From: Pseudomonas sp. Irchel 3E20
GTDB taxonomy: Bacteria; Pseudomonadota; Gammaproteobacteria; Pseudomonadales; Pseudomonadaceae
Length of the DNA: 64,000 nt
Direction: 5' to 3'
Assembly: GCF_900187645.1 (NCBI RefSeq)
Contig: NZ_FYEE01000002.1
Coordinates: 194,639 to 258,638, forward strand
Below, in pieces: positions 47,128 to 55,700 of this stretch (position 1 is its first letter; the number at the start of each line of letters is the position of its first letter). A program made the position numbers and the translations under genes. The notes under the pieces are model-generated. The model did no database searches and was not told the origin of the DNA. It worked only from the letters and a program-made list of their open reading frames with translations.

Positions 47128-47841
47128 ATGAAACAGCATCGGTTGGCGGCGGCGGTTGCCCTGGTTGGCCTGGTTCTGGCGGGTTGTGACTCGCAGACCA
47201 GCGTAGAGCTGAAAACCCCGGCGCAAAAAGCTTCCTACGGTATCGGCCTGAACATGGGCAAAAGCCTTGCCCAGGAAGGCATGGATGACCTGGACTCCAA
47301 AGCGGTAGCCCAGGGCATTGAAGATGCCGTCGGTAAGAAAGAACAGAAGCTCAAGGATGACGAACTGGTCGAAGCCTTTGCTGCCCTGCAAAAGCGTGCT
47401 GAAGAGCGCATGGCCAAGTTGAGCGAAGAGTCGGCAGCCGCCGGCAAGAAGTTCCTTGAAGACAACGCCAAGAAAGCCGGCGTGGTCACCACCGCTTCCG
47501 GCCTGCAGTATGAAGTGGTGCAGAAGGCTGACGGTGCCCAGCCTAAGCCGACCGACGTAGTGACCGTTCACTACACCGGCGCACTGACAAATGGCAAGGT
47601 GTTCGACAGCTCCGTCGAGCGCGGCAGCCCGATCGATCTGCCGGTCAGCGGCGTGATCCCAGGTTGGGTCGAAGGTCTGCAACTGATGCATGTCGGTGAG
47701 AAGTACAAACTGTACATTCCAAGCGAACTGGCCTATGGCGAGCAGAGCCCGAGCCCGGCGATCCCGGCTAACTCGGTGCTGGTATTCGACCTGGAACTGC
47801 TGGCAATCAAGGATCCGGCAAAGCCGGAGGCCGCCAAGTAA
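47128..47841 (+). CDS. FKBP-type peptidyl-prolyl isomerase, lipoprotein (FkpA/Mip type)
   Basis: The 237-residue protein has a lipoprotein signal (LVLAGC with Cys20), an N-terminal dimerisation domain (KASYGIGLNMGKSLAQEG) with a long helix, and a C-terminal FKBP domain (about 130-230) with VTVHYTGALTNGKVFDSS and the hydrophobic pocket residues. It is probably a membrane-anchored periplasmic folding catalyst. Start 47128 has AAGGAAAT upstream and precedes the signal. A longer open frame exists from 47044. Confidence 0.94.
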   Translation: MKQHRLAAAVALVGLVLAGCDSQTSVELKTPAQKASYGIGLNMGKSLAQEGMDDLDSKAVAQGIEDAVGKKEQKLKDDELVEAFAALQKRAEERMAKLSEESAAAGKKFLEDNAKKAGVVTTASGLQYEVVQKADGAQPKPTDVVTVHYTGALTNGKVFDSSVERGSPIDLPVSGVIPGWVEGLQLMHVGEKYKLYIPSELAYGEQSPSPAIPANSVLVFDLELLAIKDPAKPEAAK

Positions 47842-47860
47842 GCAGCCGCGTCTGAGTCCA

Positions 47861-47892
47861 CGACAACGCCCCGTTCCTGCGGGGCGTTGTCG
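47861..47892 (+). terminator. Stem-loop after the FKBP gene
   Basis: CGACAACGCCCC pairs with GGGGCGTTGTCG. A U-run is absent, so it may terminate weakly or stabilise the 3' end. Confidence 0.55.
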
Positions 47893-48084
47893 CATCCGGC
47901 GTATGGAAAAACGAACCGATGGCACGGATAGGAGTCACAGGGAGAACTGGCGCCGCGCTAGAGGGTGATGGGCGCCAAGTCAATGAAATATTGGATTTTT
48001 TTATGTGAGTGAAAAACGCCCGATCTGAGTCTGGCCCTTGTAAAACGGGGCTCTCAGCAGGTTTATGAGGCTCTGTTCACAAGG

Positions 48085-48107
48085 TTATCCACAATTTGTG
48101 TGGATAA
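48085..48107. promoter_or_regulatory. Inverted pair of consensus DnaA boxes
   Basis: TTATCCACA (48085-48093) and TGTGGATAA (48099-48107) are both exact matches to the DnaA box and face each other across ATTTG. They end 16 bases before the YkvA-family gene's start. Confidence 0.65.
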
Positions 48108-48126
48108 CATTTCAGTGGGAGAAATG

Positions 48127-48582
48127 ATGAAAACACCCTGGAGTTTCGCCCGTTTCCTCCCTATGGCTGGTCGGCTCCTGAGCCGTGGCCGTTTGCCTAC
48201 CCTGTTGTTCGCCGTGGCCAGCAAAGGCGCGAGCCAGGGCAATCGCCTGGGCAAGCTCAAGGACGATCTGCGCTTGCTGCAGGCGCTGTGCCTGGCCTAC
48301 TGGCGGGGCGAGTACCGCGCCATTAGCCCCAAGGCTTTGCTGTCGGTGGTGGCGGGGTTGATGTACTTCCTGAGCCCGGTGGATGCGATCCCGGATTTCA
48401 TTCCGATGTTTGGCATGCTCGATGATATCGCCGTGCTGGCCTGGCTGATGAAAACCCTCACTGGCGAACTCGATGCCTTCCGCGCTTGGCGCAGCCGTCA
48501 GGCGCCGGAAAAACTGGCGGTGGTGGAGCGGTTGCCTGATACGCCGCAGCAGTTGCAACTGGAGCGGCCGAAAAAAAATTGA
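48127..48582 (+). CDS. YkvA/DUF1232 family protein
   Basis: The 151-residue protein contains the DUF1232 core YFLSPVDAIPDFIPMFGMLDDIAVLAWLMK (about 81-110), with hydrophobic helices that suggest membrane association. Function is unknown. ATG 48127 is favoured because GGGAG at 48117-48121 is spaced 5 bases from it; ATG 48124 is the alternative. Two inverted consensus DnaA boxes lie directly upstream and could couple expression to DnaA. Confidence 0.88.
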   Translation: MKTPWSFARFLPMAGRLLSRGRLPTLLFAVASKGASQGNRLGKLKDDLRLLQALCLAYWRGEYRAISPKALLSVVAGLMYFLSPVDAIPDFIPMFGMLDDIAVLAWLMKTLTGELDAFRAWRSRQAPEKLAVVERLPDTPQQLQLERPKKN

Positions 48583-48695
48583 TGGGTTTTCGCAACGGTT
48601 TGGATTGATCCCCCATTACGCTCTTGGCCGCTGTTAGGATTACACTCCTAAGGAAAGTGCTGACGCGCTAAGTGTTGTTGTCCTACGGGGTGGTA

Positions 48696-49037
48696 ATGGA
48701 TATTCAGATAATCGCACGCGATGGCGAGCCCGAGTACGCAGTGGTGCCATGGGCTCAGTATCAGGCTTTATTGAAGGCCGCCGGCCAGGACCCGGCACCG
48801 CCACAACCCGCGCCGGCCCGTCAAGCGCCAGCGCCAGACCAGGTTCTGCCGAGCCTGGGTCAACTGCGCAGTCTGCGCGAAACCAAGGGCATTGCCATTG
48901 AGGCGCTCGCCCGTACCGTCGGTATCAGCCCGTCCTACCTGGCCTTGATTGAAAGCGGCGAGCGTCTGCCCGACGCGGCGATTCGCCGGAGCCTGGCGTG
49001 GGAATTGACGGTGCCAGGATGGAGAGACGAGCTATGA
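48696..49037 (+). CDS. XRE-family helix-turn-helix protein with antitoxin-like N-terminus
   Basis: The 113-residue protein has an N-terminal segment MDIQIIARDGEPEYAVVPW resembling prevent-host-death-type strands, a Pro/Ala linker, and a C-terminal XRE helix-turn-helix (LRETKGIAIEALARTVGISPSYLALIESG, within about 67-96). Its stop overlaps the next start by four bases (ATGA). It could be a regulator of its own operon. No partner toxin of a known family is adjacent. Confidence 0.82.
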   Translation: MDIQIIARDGEPEYAVVPWAQYQALLKAAGQDPAPPQPAPARQAPAPDQVLPSLGQLRSLRETKGIAIEALARTVGISPSYLALIESGERLPDAAIRRSLAWELTVPGWRDEL

Positions 49038-49405
49038 GCGTGCGCATCAGTCGACAGCATTGGGACGGTTTGCTGGGCGAGTTGGACCAGGCCCGCCGCC
49101 AGCGCCACCTACTGACTTACCGCGCCCTGTTGGAGCGTCTGCAACTGCCCAGCCCGGCGATGCAGACCCTGACTGCCGCCTTGGAGCATTTGGCGGCGCT
49201 GGACGCCCGGGCGGAGCAGCCGCTGCGCAGTTCCCTGGTCATCAGCCAAGGCGCCAGCCGTTTGCCGCGCACCGGTTTCTTTGAGTGTGTGGAGCGTCTG
49301 GGGCGGTTCTCCGGCCCTTCCGATGGTGTGGCTGCCGCGTCGTGGCACGCCTCGGAAGTGGTGCGGGTTTTTGAATATGAATATCCCGAATCGGCGGAGG
49401 CTTAA
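49034..49405 (+). CDS. Unknown protein in XRE/Sel1 operon
   Basis: The 123-residue protein overlaps the XRE gene by four bases, and the Sel1 gene starts at the base after its stop. Its core (LTYRALLERLQL, LTAALEHLAALDA, PLRSSLVISQGASRLPRTGFFECVERLG) resembles small proteins with a winged-helix-like YgeLA...LPGxGFF pattern found beside DNA-processing genes. I cannot name the family. It has no signal peptide or membrane helix. Confidence 0.75.
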   Translation: MSVRISRQHWDGLLGELDQARRQRHLLTYRALLERLQLPSPAMQTLTAALEHLAALDARAEQPLRSSLVISQGASRLPRTGFFECVERLGRFSGPSDGVAAASWHASEVVRVFEYEYPESAEA

Positions 49406-49807
49406 GTGTTCTTGCGACTCAAAGCACGTGTCAGCTATTGGCTGGCGCGCCGGCTGTTTCATTGGTCCTGGCTGGTTCGCCAGCCGCGCGGTTGGAGCTG
49501 GATGGAAGGGCAGTTCGCGCGCATGGCCAACCTGGGGGATGTCGGCGCCCAGAGTTTCTATGGCCATATCCTGGCCTTCCGTGGCCAGGGTTTGGGCGCA
49601 CGGGAGGAGGGCGTGCGCCTGCTGCGCTTGGCAGCGCTGGCCGGTGACGGCAAGGCCGCGTATCAGGTGGGCGTCTTCAGCCTGGCGGGAACGCCTAGCA
49701 AAGCGCCGGATCCGGCCGAAGCCGCGCGTTTCTGGAGCCTGGCGGCCAAGGCCGGGCACCCGTTGGCTGAGCTCAAGCTGGCGCAGTTGGCAGCGTCCGC
49801 GCACTAG
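49406..49807 (+). CDS. Sel1-like repeat (TPR-like) protein
   Basis: The 133-residue protein starts at GTG 49406 behind GGCGGAGG. It has Sel1-type helical repeats with consensus small residues, such as ANLGDVGAQSFYGHILAFRG, AALAGDGKAAYQVGVFSL and AAKAGHPLAELKLAQLA. Such repeats usually mediate protein contacts. Together with the two upstream genes it forms a tight operon. Its 3' end overlaps the convergent EAL-GGDEF gene by 35 bases. Confidence 0.83.
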   Translation: MFLRLKARVSYWLARRLFHWSWLVRQPRGWSWMEGQFARMANLGDVGAQSFYGHILAFRGQGLGAREEGVRLLRLAALAGDGKAAYQVGVFSLAGTPSKAPDPAEAARFWSLAAKAGHPLAELKLAQLAASAH

Positions 49808-51584
49808 GTGCCGGGTGGCTGTCCCGCGGTTTCAGGGCCAGGCTGTCGATCACATGGATGCTATGGCCGGGTACGTTCTTGGCGTGGTGCTTGGCTTGTG
49901 ACGCCAGTTCGGCCAATTGGCTGGCGTCGAGGTGCTCGCAGGCCTGCGGGTACAGGTGCACGACGCCGATGGACAGCGACAGCAGGGCAAACTCCTGACG
50001 CACGCCTTGGCGGTTGGGCGCGATAAAGCAGCCGGCCTCCAGGTGCTCGCTGCGATAGAAACGTCGGCACTGGCTGTGAAAATCCTCCAGCAACTGGTTC
50101 AAGCGTTTGCGCCAGTCTTGCGGCCCCAACACCAGCAAGAAGTCATCGCCGCCAATGTGCCCGACAAAGTCGCGGCTGGGGTCGATGCGGTCGTTCAGGC
50201 ATTGAGCGAGGCACAGCAGCACTTCGTCACCACGGCCGTAGCCGTAGATATCGTTGAAGGGCTTGAAGCTGTCGATATCCACATAACAGATCACCGATTC
50301 GCGTTGCTGCTGGAGTAGCCGCGTCAGGCACTGCTGGATCGGCACGTTGCCGGGTAGCAGGGTCAGCGGGTTGGCGTAGCGCGCCTGTTGGATTTTCAGC
50401 TCGGTAATCAGCTTGAGCACGTCGATTACCCGGCCCAGGCCCAGGTAACTGCCGTTGAGGGTGATGATGAAATCCTCCTCGATGCGCTGGCGTGCGCGGC
50501 TGGTTATCAGGCGGCTGACCTGTTGCAGCGACTGGCTCAGCTCCACGGCGAGAAAGTCGTCGTTCATCAGGCGGCTGATGGGCTTGCGGGCAAACAGGTC
50601 GGTGGCGAAGGGCTTGAGCAGGGCGTCGGACAGCGAATGGCGGTGGACGATGCCGCAGGGTTGGTCCAACTCGTCCAGCACCGCCAGGGAGTTGAGGTTG
50701 GCCTGGCGGCGAAAGGCCTCCAGTACCGTGGCGGTGGGTGTGTCGCGGGCCACGGCGGGTTGTTCGTTGAGCAGGGCGCTGAGGTCGCCGGCCTCTTCGG
50801 TCAGTGAGGCCGCCGGGTTGTCGAGCTTGGGCATCATGGGGTGGGCGTCCCGCGGCGGCTGTTCCTGGGGCCGGCAGAGCAGATACCCCTGGACCAGGTC
50901 CACGCCCATTTCGGTCAATACTTCCAATTCTTCCGGCAGCTCGATGCCTTCGGCGATCACCTGTGCCCGCGAGGCCCTGGCGATTTGCAGAATGGAGCCG
51001 ACGAACTCGCGCTTGAGGGCGTCCTGGTGGATGCCGTCGATGAAGTGTCGATCGATCTTCACGTAATCGGGGCGTAGTTCCGACCACAGGCGCAGGCTCG
51101 AATAGCCGGCGCCCAAGTCGTCGAGGGCAATCGAAAAACCCATGGCGCGGTAGTGATGCAGGGCCTTTTGCAACAGTTGGAAGTCGTCGATGGGGGTTTG
51201 TTCGGTCAGCTCGATCACCACCTGGCTGGGTGGGATGCCGAAGTCCTGGAGCAATTGCAGGGTACGCCCGGGTTGGTGGGCGGCTTCCAGTAGGGATTCG
51301 GGGGAGACGTTGAGGAACAATTTGCCGGGCAGTTGCTGCTCATTGAACCGCCGGCAAGCACTGCGCCGGCAGGCCATTTCCAACTCGCTCAGGCGCTCGG
51401 CCTGGCGGGCCACGGCGAACAGGGCGATGGGGGAGTGCAATGGGCTGTTGGACGGGCCGCGGCTGAGGGCTTCGTAGCCGACGATGCGCCGCGCCGACAG
51501 CGAGATGATGGGCTGGAACAGGCTGTGCAACGCCCCTTGCGCGAGGATTGAACTCAGGGCGCTCAGCTGTTCGGTCGTGGTCAT
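49773..51584 (-). CDS. EAL-CBS-GGDEF c-di-GMP turnover protein
   Basis: The 603-residue cytoplasmic protein has an EAL domain (about 15-250) with the intact EALSRG (38-43), NVSPE, ELTEQ, DDLGAGYSS and VKIDRHF motifs, a CBS pair (about 275-395), and a GGDEF domain (about 420-580) with GGDDF at the active site. Phosphodiesterase activity is therefore expected, and cyclase activity is possible. The CBS pair may bind a nucleotide that sets the balance. No membrane helix is present. The start at 51584 is chosen from an open frame to 51644. Confidence 0.9.
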   Translation of the reverse strand: MTTTEQLSALSSILAQGALHSLFQPIISLSARRIVGYEALSRGPSNSPLHSPIALFAVARQAERLSELEMACRRSACRRFNEQQLPGKLFLNVSPESLLEAAHQPGRTLQLLQDFGIPPSQVVIELTEQTPIDDFQLLQKALHHYRAMGFSIALDDLGAGYSSLRLWSELRPDYVKIDRHFIDGIHQDALKREFVGSILQIARASRAQVIAEGIELPEELEVLTEMGVDLVQGYLLCRPQEQPPRDAHPMMPKLDNPAASLTEEAGDLSALLNEQPAVARDTPTATVLEAFRRQANLNSLAVLDELDQPCGIVHRHSLSDALLKPFATDLFARKPISRLMNDDFLAVELSQSLQQVSRLITSRARQRIEEDFIITLNGSYLGLGRVIDVLKLITELKIQQARYANPLTLLPGNVPIQQCLTRLLQQQRESVICYVDIDSFKPFNDIYGYGRGDEVLLCLAQCLNDRIDPSRDFVGHIGGDDFLLVLGPQDWRKRLNQLLEDFHSQCRRFYRSEHLEAGCFIAPNRQGVRQEFALLSLSIGVVHLYPQACEHLDASQLAELASQAKHHAKNVPGHSIHVIDSLALKPRDSHPAPSARTLPTAPA

Positions 51585-51596
51585 GGCGATCTCTGT

Positions 51597-51634
51597 CGAA
51601 AAAAAAGGACCGGGCTCCTTGGGGAGCCCGGTCC
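51597..51634 (-). terminator. Rho-independent terminator of prc
   Basis: Read on the minus strand, AGGACCGGGCTCC and GGAGCCCGGTCCT form a perfect 13-bp stem followed by a U-run. It lies 73 bases downstream of the prc stop and before the next gene's start. Confidence 0.9.
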
Positions 51635-51706
51635 TGTATTTCACGACAGGATGATGACTGTTTAATGACGCTCCACTGGAGCGCCAATATTAAATTGCCA
51701 CTACTG

Positions 51707-53782
51707 TCAGTGCTTGGCGATCGCCGTGTTCAACTTGAGGTAATCGAGCAGGATGCGCCCGGTTTCGCTCAGGTAGGCATCGTCTTCGGGCTTGGTTTTA
51801 TCAGGCTCGGCGGCGATCACGTCTTCGTCTTCTTTCTTCAGCTCCTTGAGCGGCGCTTCGCCCTTGGCCTTGCGCCGGATGTTTTCCATCACCAGTTGCT
51901 GGGCTTCGATATCGGTGTGCTGGGCGCGGCGTTCGGTTTCGTTGAGGCTGACGGTTTTTTCCGCCATCAGCTTCTGGGCCAGGGCCAGCTTGTCGCGGAT
52001 GAACACGAACTCGGCGTCTTTGGCCGAACGGCTTTCATGCTCGGCCTTGAGCTGGGCCAGGAACGGCTTGAACGGGTCGAGCGCGGGGCGGATGGCCGGG
52101 CGGATGGTGTCCCACGGCATGGCTTCGGGCAGGGCGCTTTCGCCGATTTCCTTGGTGTCGATCAGGGACGGGAAGTCCAGGTCTGGCAACACGCCCTGGT
52201 GCTGGGTGCTCTGCCCGGAAACCCGGTAGAACTTGGCCAGGGTCAGTTTCAGCTCGCCATGGTTGAGCGGCTGGATGGTTTGCACCGTGCCCTTGCCGAA
52301 GGTCTGGCCGCCGATGATGAGCGCGCGGTGATAGTCCTGCATGGCGCCGGCGAAAATCTCTGAGGCCGAGGCCGAGAGGCGGTTGACCAGCAGCGCCATC
52401 GGGCCTTTGTAGAAGGCACCGGGGTTTTCGTCTTCGAGCACATCGACCCGCCCGTCGGCATTGCGCACCAGCACGGTAGGGCCCTTGTCGATGAACAGGC
52501 TGGTCAGCTCGGTGGCTTCCTGCAACGAGCCGCCACCGTTGTTGCGCAGGTCGATAACCACGCCATCGACCTTGTCTTTCTGCAACTCGGTCAGCAGTTT
52601 CTTGACGTCGCGGGTGGTGCTCTTGTAGTCCGGGTCGCCCGCACGGAACGCCTTGAAGTCCAGGTAAAAAGCCGGGATCTCGATCACGCCCAGCTTGTAG
52701 TCGCGGCCGTCCTGCTTGAGGTTGAGCACCGATTTTTTCACGGCCTGGTCTTCAAGCTTCACCGCTTCGCGGGTGATGGGCACGATCTTGCTGGTTTGGT
52801 CGTTGGGCGCGTTGCTGGCGGGGATCACTTCCAGGCGTACCACGGTGCCCTTGGGGCCGCGGATCAGCTTGACCACTTCGTCCAGGCGCCAGCCGACCAC
52901 GTCCACCAGCTCTTTGTCGCCCTGGGCGACGGCGATGATCTTGTCGGCGGGGGCCACTTGCTTGGTCTTGTCTGCGGGGCCCGCGGGCACCAGGCGCACA
53001 ATCTTGACTTGATCGTTGTCGCTCTGCAGCACCGCGCCGATGCCTTCCAGCGACAGGCTCATGTTGATGTCGAAGTTTTCCGCGTTATCCGGCGACAGAT
53101 AGTTGGTGTGCGGGTCGTAGGACATCGCGAAGGTGTTGATGTACGCCTGGAAGATGTCTTCGCCGCGGGTCTGGTCCAGGCGCACCAATTGGTTCTTGTA
53201 GCGCTTGGTCAGCAGTTCCTGGATGGCCTTGGGTTCCTTGCCGGCAATCTTCAGGCGCAGGACCTCGTCCTTGACGCGTTTGCGCCACAGGTCGTCGAGT
53301 TCGGCGGTGTTTTTCAGCCATGGCGCGTCCTTGCGGTCGATCAGCAAGGTTTCCTTGGCATTGAAGTCGATCTTGTCCACGCCTTTGTTCAGTTCGGCCA
53401 GGGCGAAGTCCAGGCGCGATTTGACGCGGTCCAGGTAGCGTTTGTAGATGGTGAAGCCCGGGTTCAGGTCGCCGCTTTTGAGCAGGTCGTCGAACTGGGT
53501 CTTCCACTTGTCGAATTCGCTGATGTCGCTGGCCAGGAAGTAGCTGCGCGAAGGGTCCAACAGCTTGATGTAGCTGTCGTAGATGATGACCGAGCGGGCA
53601 TCGTCCAGCGGCGGTTTGCTGTAATGATGGCGTTTGAGCAACTCGACGACGTTAAGGCTGGCAATCACCTCGTCACGATCGGGCTGAAGTTTGTCCCAGC
53701 TGTTGGCTGCGAACGTTTGGCTGGGCAAAAGGCCCAGGCCAATGAAAAGAGCGAGTGCGGTGCTGGGGAACAAATGCTTCAT
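51707..53782 (-). CDS. prc: Carboxy-terminal processing protease Prc (Tsp)
   Basis: The 691-residue periplasmic S41 protease has a signal peptide (MKHLFPSTALALFIGLGLLPSQTFA), an N-terminal domain, a PDZ domain (about 240-330) and a catalytic domain with the serine in NRLSASASEIFAGAMQ and the lysine in GQTFGKGTVQ. A long C-terminal helical domain follows, as in E. coli Prc. It degrades or trims periplasmic proteins, including penicillin-binding protein 3 and peptidoglycan hydrolases in E. coli. ATG 53782 precedes the signal peptide; the open frame extends to 53815. Confidence 0.95.
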   Translation of the reverse strand: MKHLFPSTALALFIGLGLLPSQTFAANSWDKLQPDRDEVIASLNVVELLKRHHYSKPPLDDARSVIIYDSYIKLLDPSRSYFLASDISEFDKWKTQFDDLLKSGDLNPGFTIYKRYLDRVKSRLDFALAELNKGVDKIDFNAKETLLIDRKDAPWLKNTAELDDLWRKRVKDEVLRLKIAGKEPKAIQELLTKRYKNQLVRLDQTRGEDIFQAYINTFAMSYDPHTNYLSPDNAENFDINMSLSLEGIGAVLQSDNDQVKIVRLVPAGPADKTKQVAPADKIIAVAQGDKELVDVVGWRLDEVVKLIRGPKGTVVRLEVIPASNAPNDQTSKIVPITREAVKLEDQAVKKSVLNLKQDGRDYKLGVIEIPAFYLDFKAFRAGDPDYKSTTRDVKKLLTELQKDKVDGVVIDLRNNGGGSLQEATELTSLFIDKGPTVLVRNADGRVDVLEDENPGAFYKGPMALLVNRLSASASEIFAGAMQDYHRALIIGGQTFGKGTVQTIQPLNHGELKLTLAKFYRVSGQSTQHQGVLPDLDFPSLIDTKEIGESALPEAMPWDTIRPAIRPALDPFKPFLAQLKAEHESRSAKDAEFVFIRDKLALAQKLMAEKTVSLNETERRAQHTDIEAQQLVMENIRRKAKGEAPLKELKKEDEDVIAAEPDKTKPEDDAYLSETGRILLDYLKLNTAIAKH

Positions 53783-53921
53783 GCTGATTCGACGCGGGGG
53801 CAATTGATAACGCATATTAGGCCGTCTTTGAAGTCGCCGGTTCCATAGGGGCCGGTCGCATAATGCAAAAAGCCCGACGCTACAGCGAACGGGCTCAGTC
53901 CGGACTCACTATGGAGGCACT

Positions 53922-54884
53922 GTGAAGGCATTGCAAGGCGTTGAAGGTCATGTGGAGTGGGTTCAAAGCCCGCGTCCTACCTGTGATGTAGGGCAAGTTC
54001 GTATCCGTGTGGCGGCGGCGGGTTTGAATCGCGCCGATTTGCTGCAACGCGCGGGGCTCTATCCGCCGCCGCCCGGCGCTAGCCCGGTGCTGGGCCTGGA
54101 ATGCTCCGGGGTTATCAGTGAAGTGGGCGCCGGGTCGTCCTGGCAGGTAGGTGACCGGGTATGCGCGCTGCTGGCCGGCGGCGGTATGGCCGAGGAAGTG
54201 GTGGTGGACGGCCGCCATGTGCTGCCGGTGCCCGAGGGCTTGTCCCTGGCCGAAGCGGCGGCGTTGCCGGAGGTGTACAGCACGGCGTGGCTGAACCTGT
54301 TCCGCTTGGCGGCGTTGCAACCGGGCGAAAAAGTGCTGCTGCACGCCGGCGCCAGTGGCGTGGGCTCGGCGGCGATCCAGTTGTGCAAGGCGTTCGGCAA
54401 CCCGTGCTGGGTCAGTGTCGGTTCGGCCGACCGTTTGGCGTACTGCGAAACACTGGGGGCCCAGGGCGGCGTGGTGCGCACCGATGGCCTGGAAGGCTTG
54501 GGGGACTTCGGCCCGTTCGACGTGATCCTCGACCCGGTGGGTGCCAACTACGCCCAGCTCAACCTCAAGTTGCTGGCCCAGGATGGCCGCTGGGTGTTGA
54601 TCGGCCTGATGGGCGGCCGCGAAGCGCCGTTCGACCTGGCGCAGGTGCTGGCCAAGCGCGTGCAGTTGCTGGGCTCGACCCTGCGCAGCCGCGACGAGCA
54701 GTTCAAGGCAGACCTGCTCAGCGACCTGGGCCGCCAGGTCTGGCCGCTGTTCAGCGAAGGCCGCCTGAGCCCGCAACTGGCCCGCACCTTCGCCATCCAC
54801 GACGCCGAAGCCGCGTTCGCGCAACTGGCGGGCAACCAGGTGTCGGGCAAGTTGGTGTTGGTGATTGACGATAGTTTGGTGTGA
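53922..54884 (+). CDS. NAD(P)H quinone oxidoreductase (zinc-independent MDR, PIG3 type)
   Basis: The 320-residue medium-chain reductase has the GroES-like N-terminal half (about 1-125) and a Rossmann half with HAGASGVGSAAIQLCKAFG (about 140-158) for NADPH. The zinc ligands of alcohol dehydrogenases are absent, as in quinone oxidoreductases. GTG 53922 has GGAGG 5 bases upstream. It is divergent from prc. The electron acceptor is uncertain. Confidence 0.92.
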   Translation: MKALQGVEGHVEWVQSPRPTCDVGQVRIRVAAAGLNRADLLQRAGLYPPPPGASPVLGLECSGVISEVGAGSSWQVGDRVCALLAGGGMAEEVVVDGRHVLPVPEGLSLAEAAALPEVYSTAWLNLFRLAALQPGEKVLLHAGASGVGSAAIQLCKAFGNPCWVSVGSADRLAYCETLGAQGGVVRTDGLEGLGDFGPFDVILDPVGANYAQLNLKLLAQDGRWVLIGLMGGREAPFDLAQVLAKRVQLLGSTLRSRDEQFKADLLSDLGRQVWPLFSEGRLSPQLARTFAIHDAEAAFAQLAGNQVSGKLVLVIDDSLV

Positions 54885-54912
54885 GTTAACCCCAGCGGTT
54901 GGCTGTGGGAAC

Positions 54913-55002
54913 CGTGGGAGCGAGCCCGCTCGCGATAGCAATGGACCGGCCCCTTAAGAGTTGACTGACAGTCCGCCATCGCGAGCGGGCTCGCTCCCAC
55001 AA
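54913..55002. repeat. REP element pair (REPIN)
   Basis: GTGGGAGCGAGCCCGCTCGCGATAGC and GCCATCGCGAGCGGGCTCGCTCCCAC are inverted around a 36-base spacer, between the quinone reductase and the HAD gene. Confidence 0.9.
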
Positions 55003-55012
55003 TGCACGCCAG

Positions 55013-55666
55013 CTACTTCCAGTGATGCACCGGCCACCCCGCCTGTTCGGCATGGGCACGCAGTACCGGGTCGGGATTGACCGCGTGGGGGTGGTCGACC
55101 TTGCGCAGCAGCGGCAGGTCATTGCGCGAGTCGGAATAGAACGCCGCGCCTTCCAGGTTTTCCTCTTCCTCATCCAGCCATTGCAGCAAACGGGCGATCT
55201 TACCTTCGCGGTAGGTCAGGGTGCCGACCGTGCGCCCGCTGTAGACGCCCCTGGCCACTTCCAAGTCGATCGCCAGCACTTCGTCGATGCCGATGCGCGC
55301 GGCAATGGCGCTGACCAAGTGGGTGCCCGAGGCGGAGATCACCAGGATGCGGTCGCCGGCCTTGCGGTGGCGGGCGATGGTGGTGGTGGCGTCGCTGTAG
55401 ATCAGCGGCTCGATGACGTCTTCCACCCAGGGTTCGACCAAGTGAGTGATTTCCTCGGGGGTGCGGCCGATCATGGGTTCCAGGCTGAACGTCATGTAGT
55501 CCTCCATGGCCAGTTCGCCGCGGCTGTAGGCGTCCATCAGCTCATTGTTGCGGCGCATGAAGGGCTCGGGGTCGACCCAACCCAGGCGCCCCATTTGCTC
55601 GCTCCATAAGGTGGCGCAGTCGCCGTGAATCAAGGTGTCGTCCAGATCGAAAATTGCCAACGCCAT
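55013..55666 (-). CDS. HAD-IB family phosphatase (SerB-like)
   Basis: The 217-residue HAD protein starts MALAIFDLDDTLIHGD with the nucleophile Asp7 and acid Asp9. It has ISASGTHLV for motif II, a conserved lysine in YREGKIARLL and YSDSRNDLPLL for the last motif. SerB- and choline-phosphatase-like proteins of this type hydrolyse small phosphate monoesters. It begins 34 bases after the stop of the ABC ATPase, so it is probably the last gene of that operon, where it could dephosphorylate the imported substrate. Confidence 0.88.
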   Translation of the reverse strand: MALAIFDLDDTLIHGDCATLWSEQMGRLGWVDPEPFMRRNNELMDAYSRGELAMEDYMTFSLEPMIGRTPEEITHLVEPWVEDVIEPLIYSDATTTIARHRKAGDRILVISASGTHLVSAIAARIGIDEVLAIDLEVARGVYSGRTVGTLTYREGKIARLLQWLDEEEENLEGAAFYSDSRNDLPLLRKVDHPHAVNPDPVLRAHAEQAGWPVHHWK

Positions 55667-55700
55667 CAGTGCGGTTCTCTCTTAAAAAGCGCGAAGGCCA

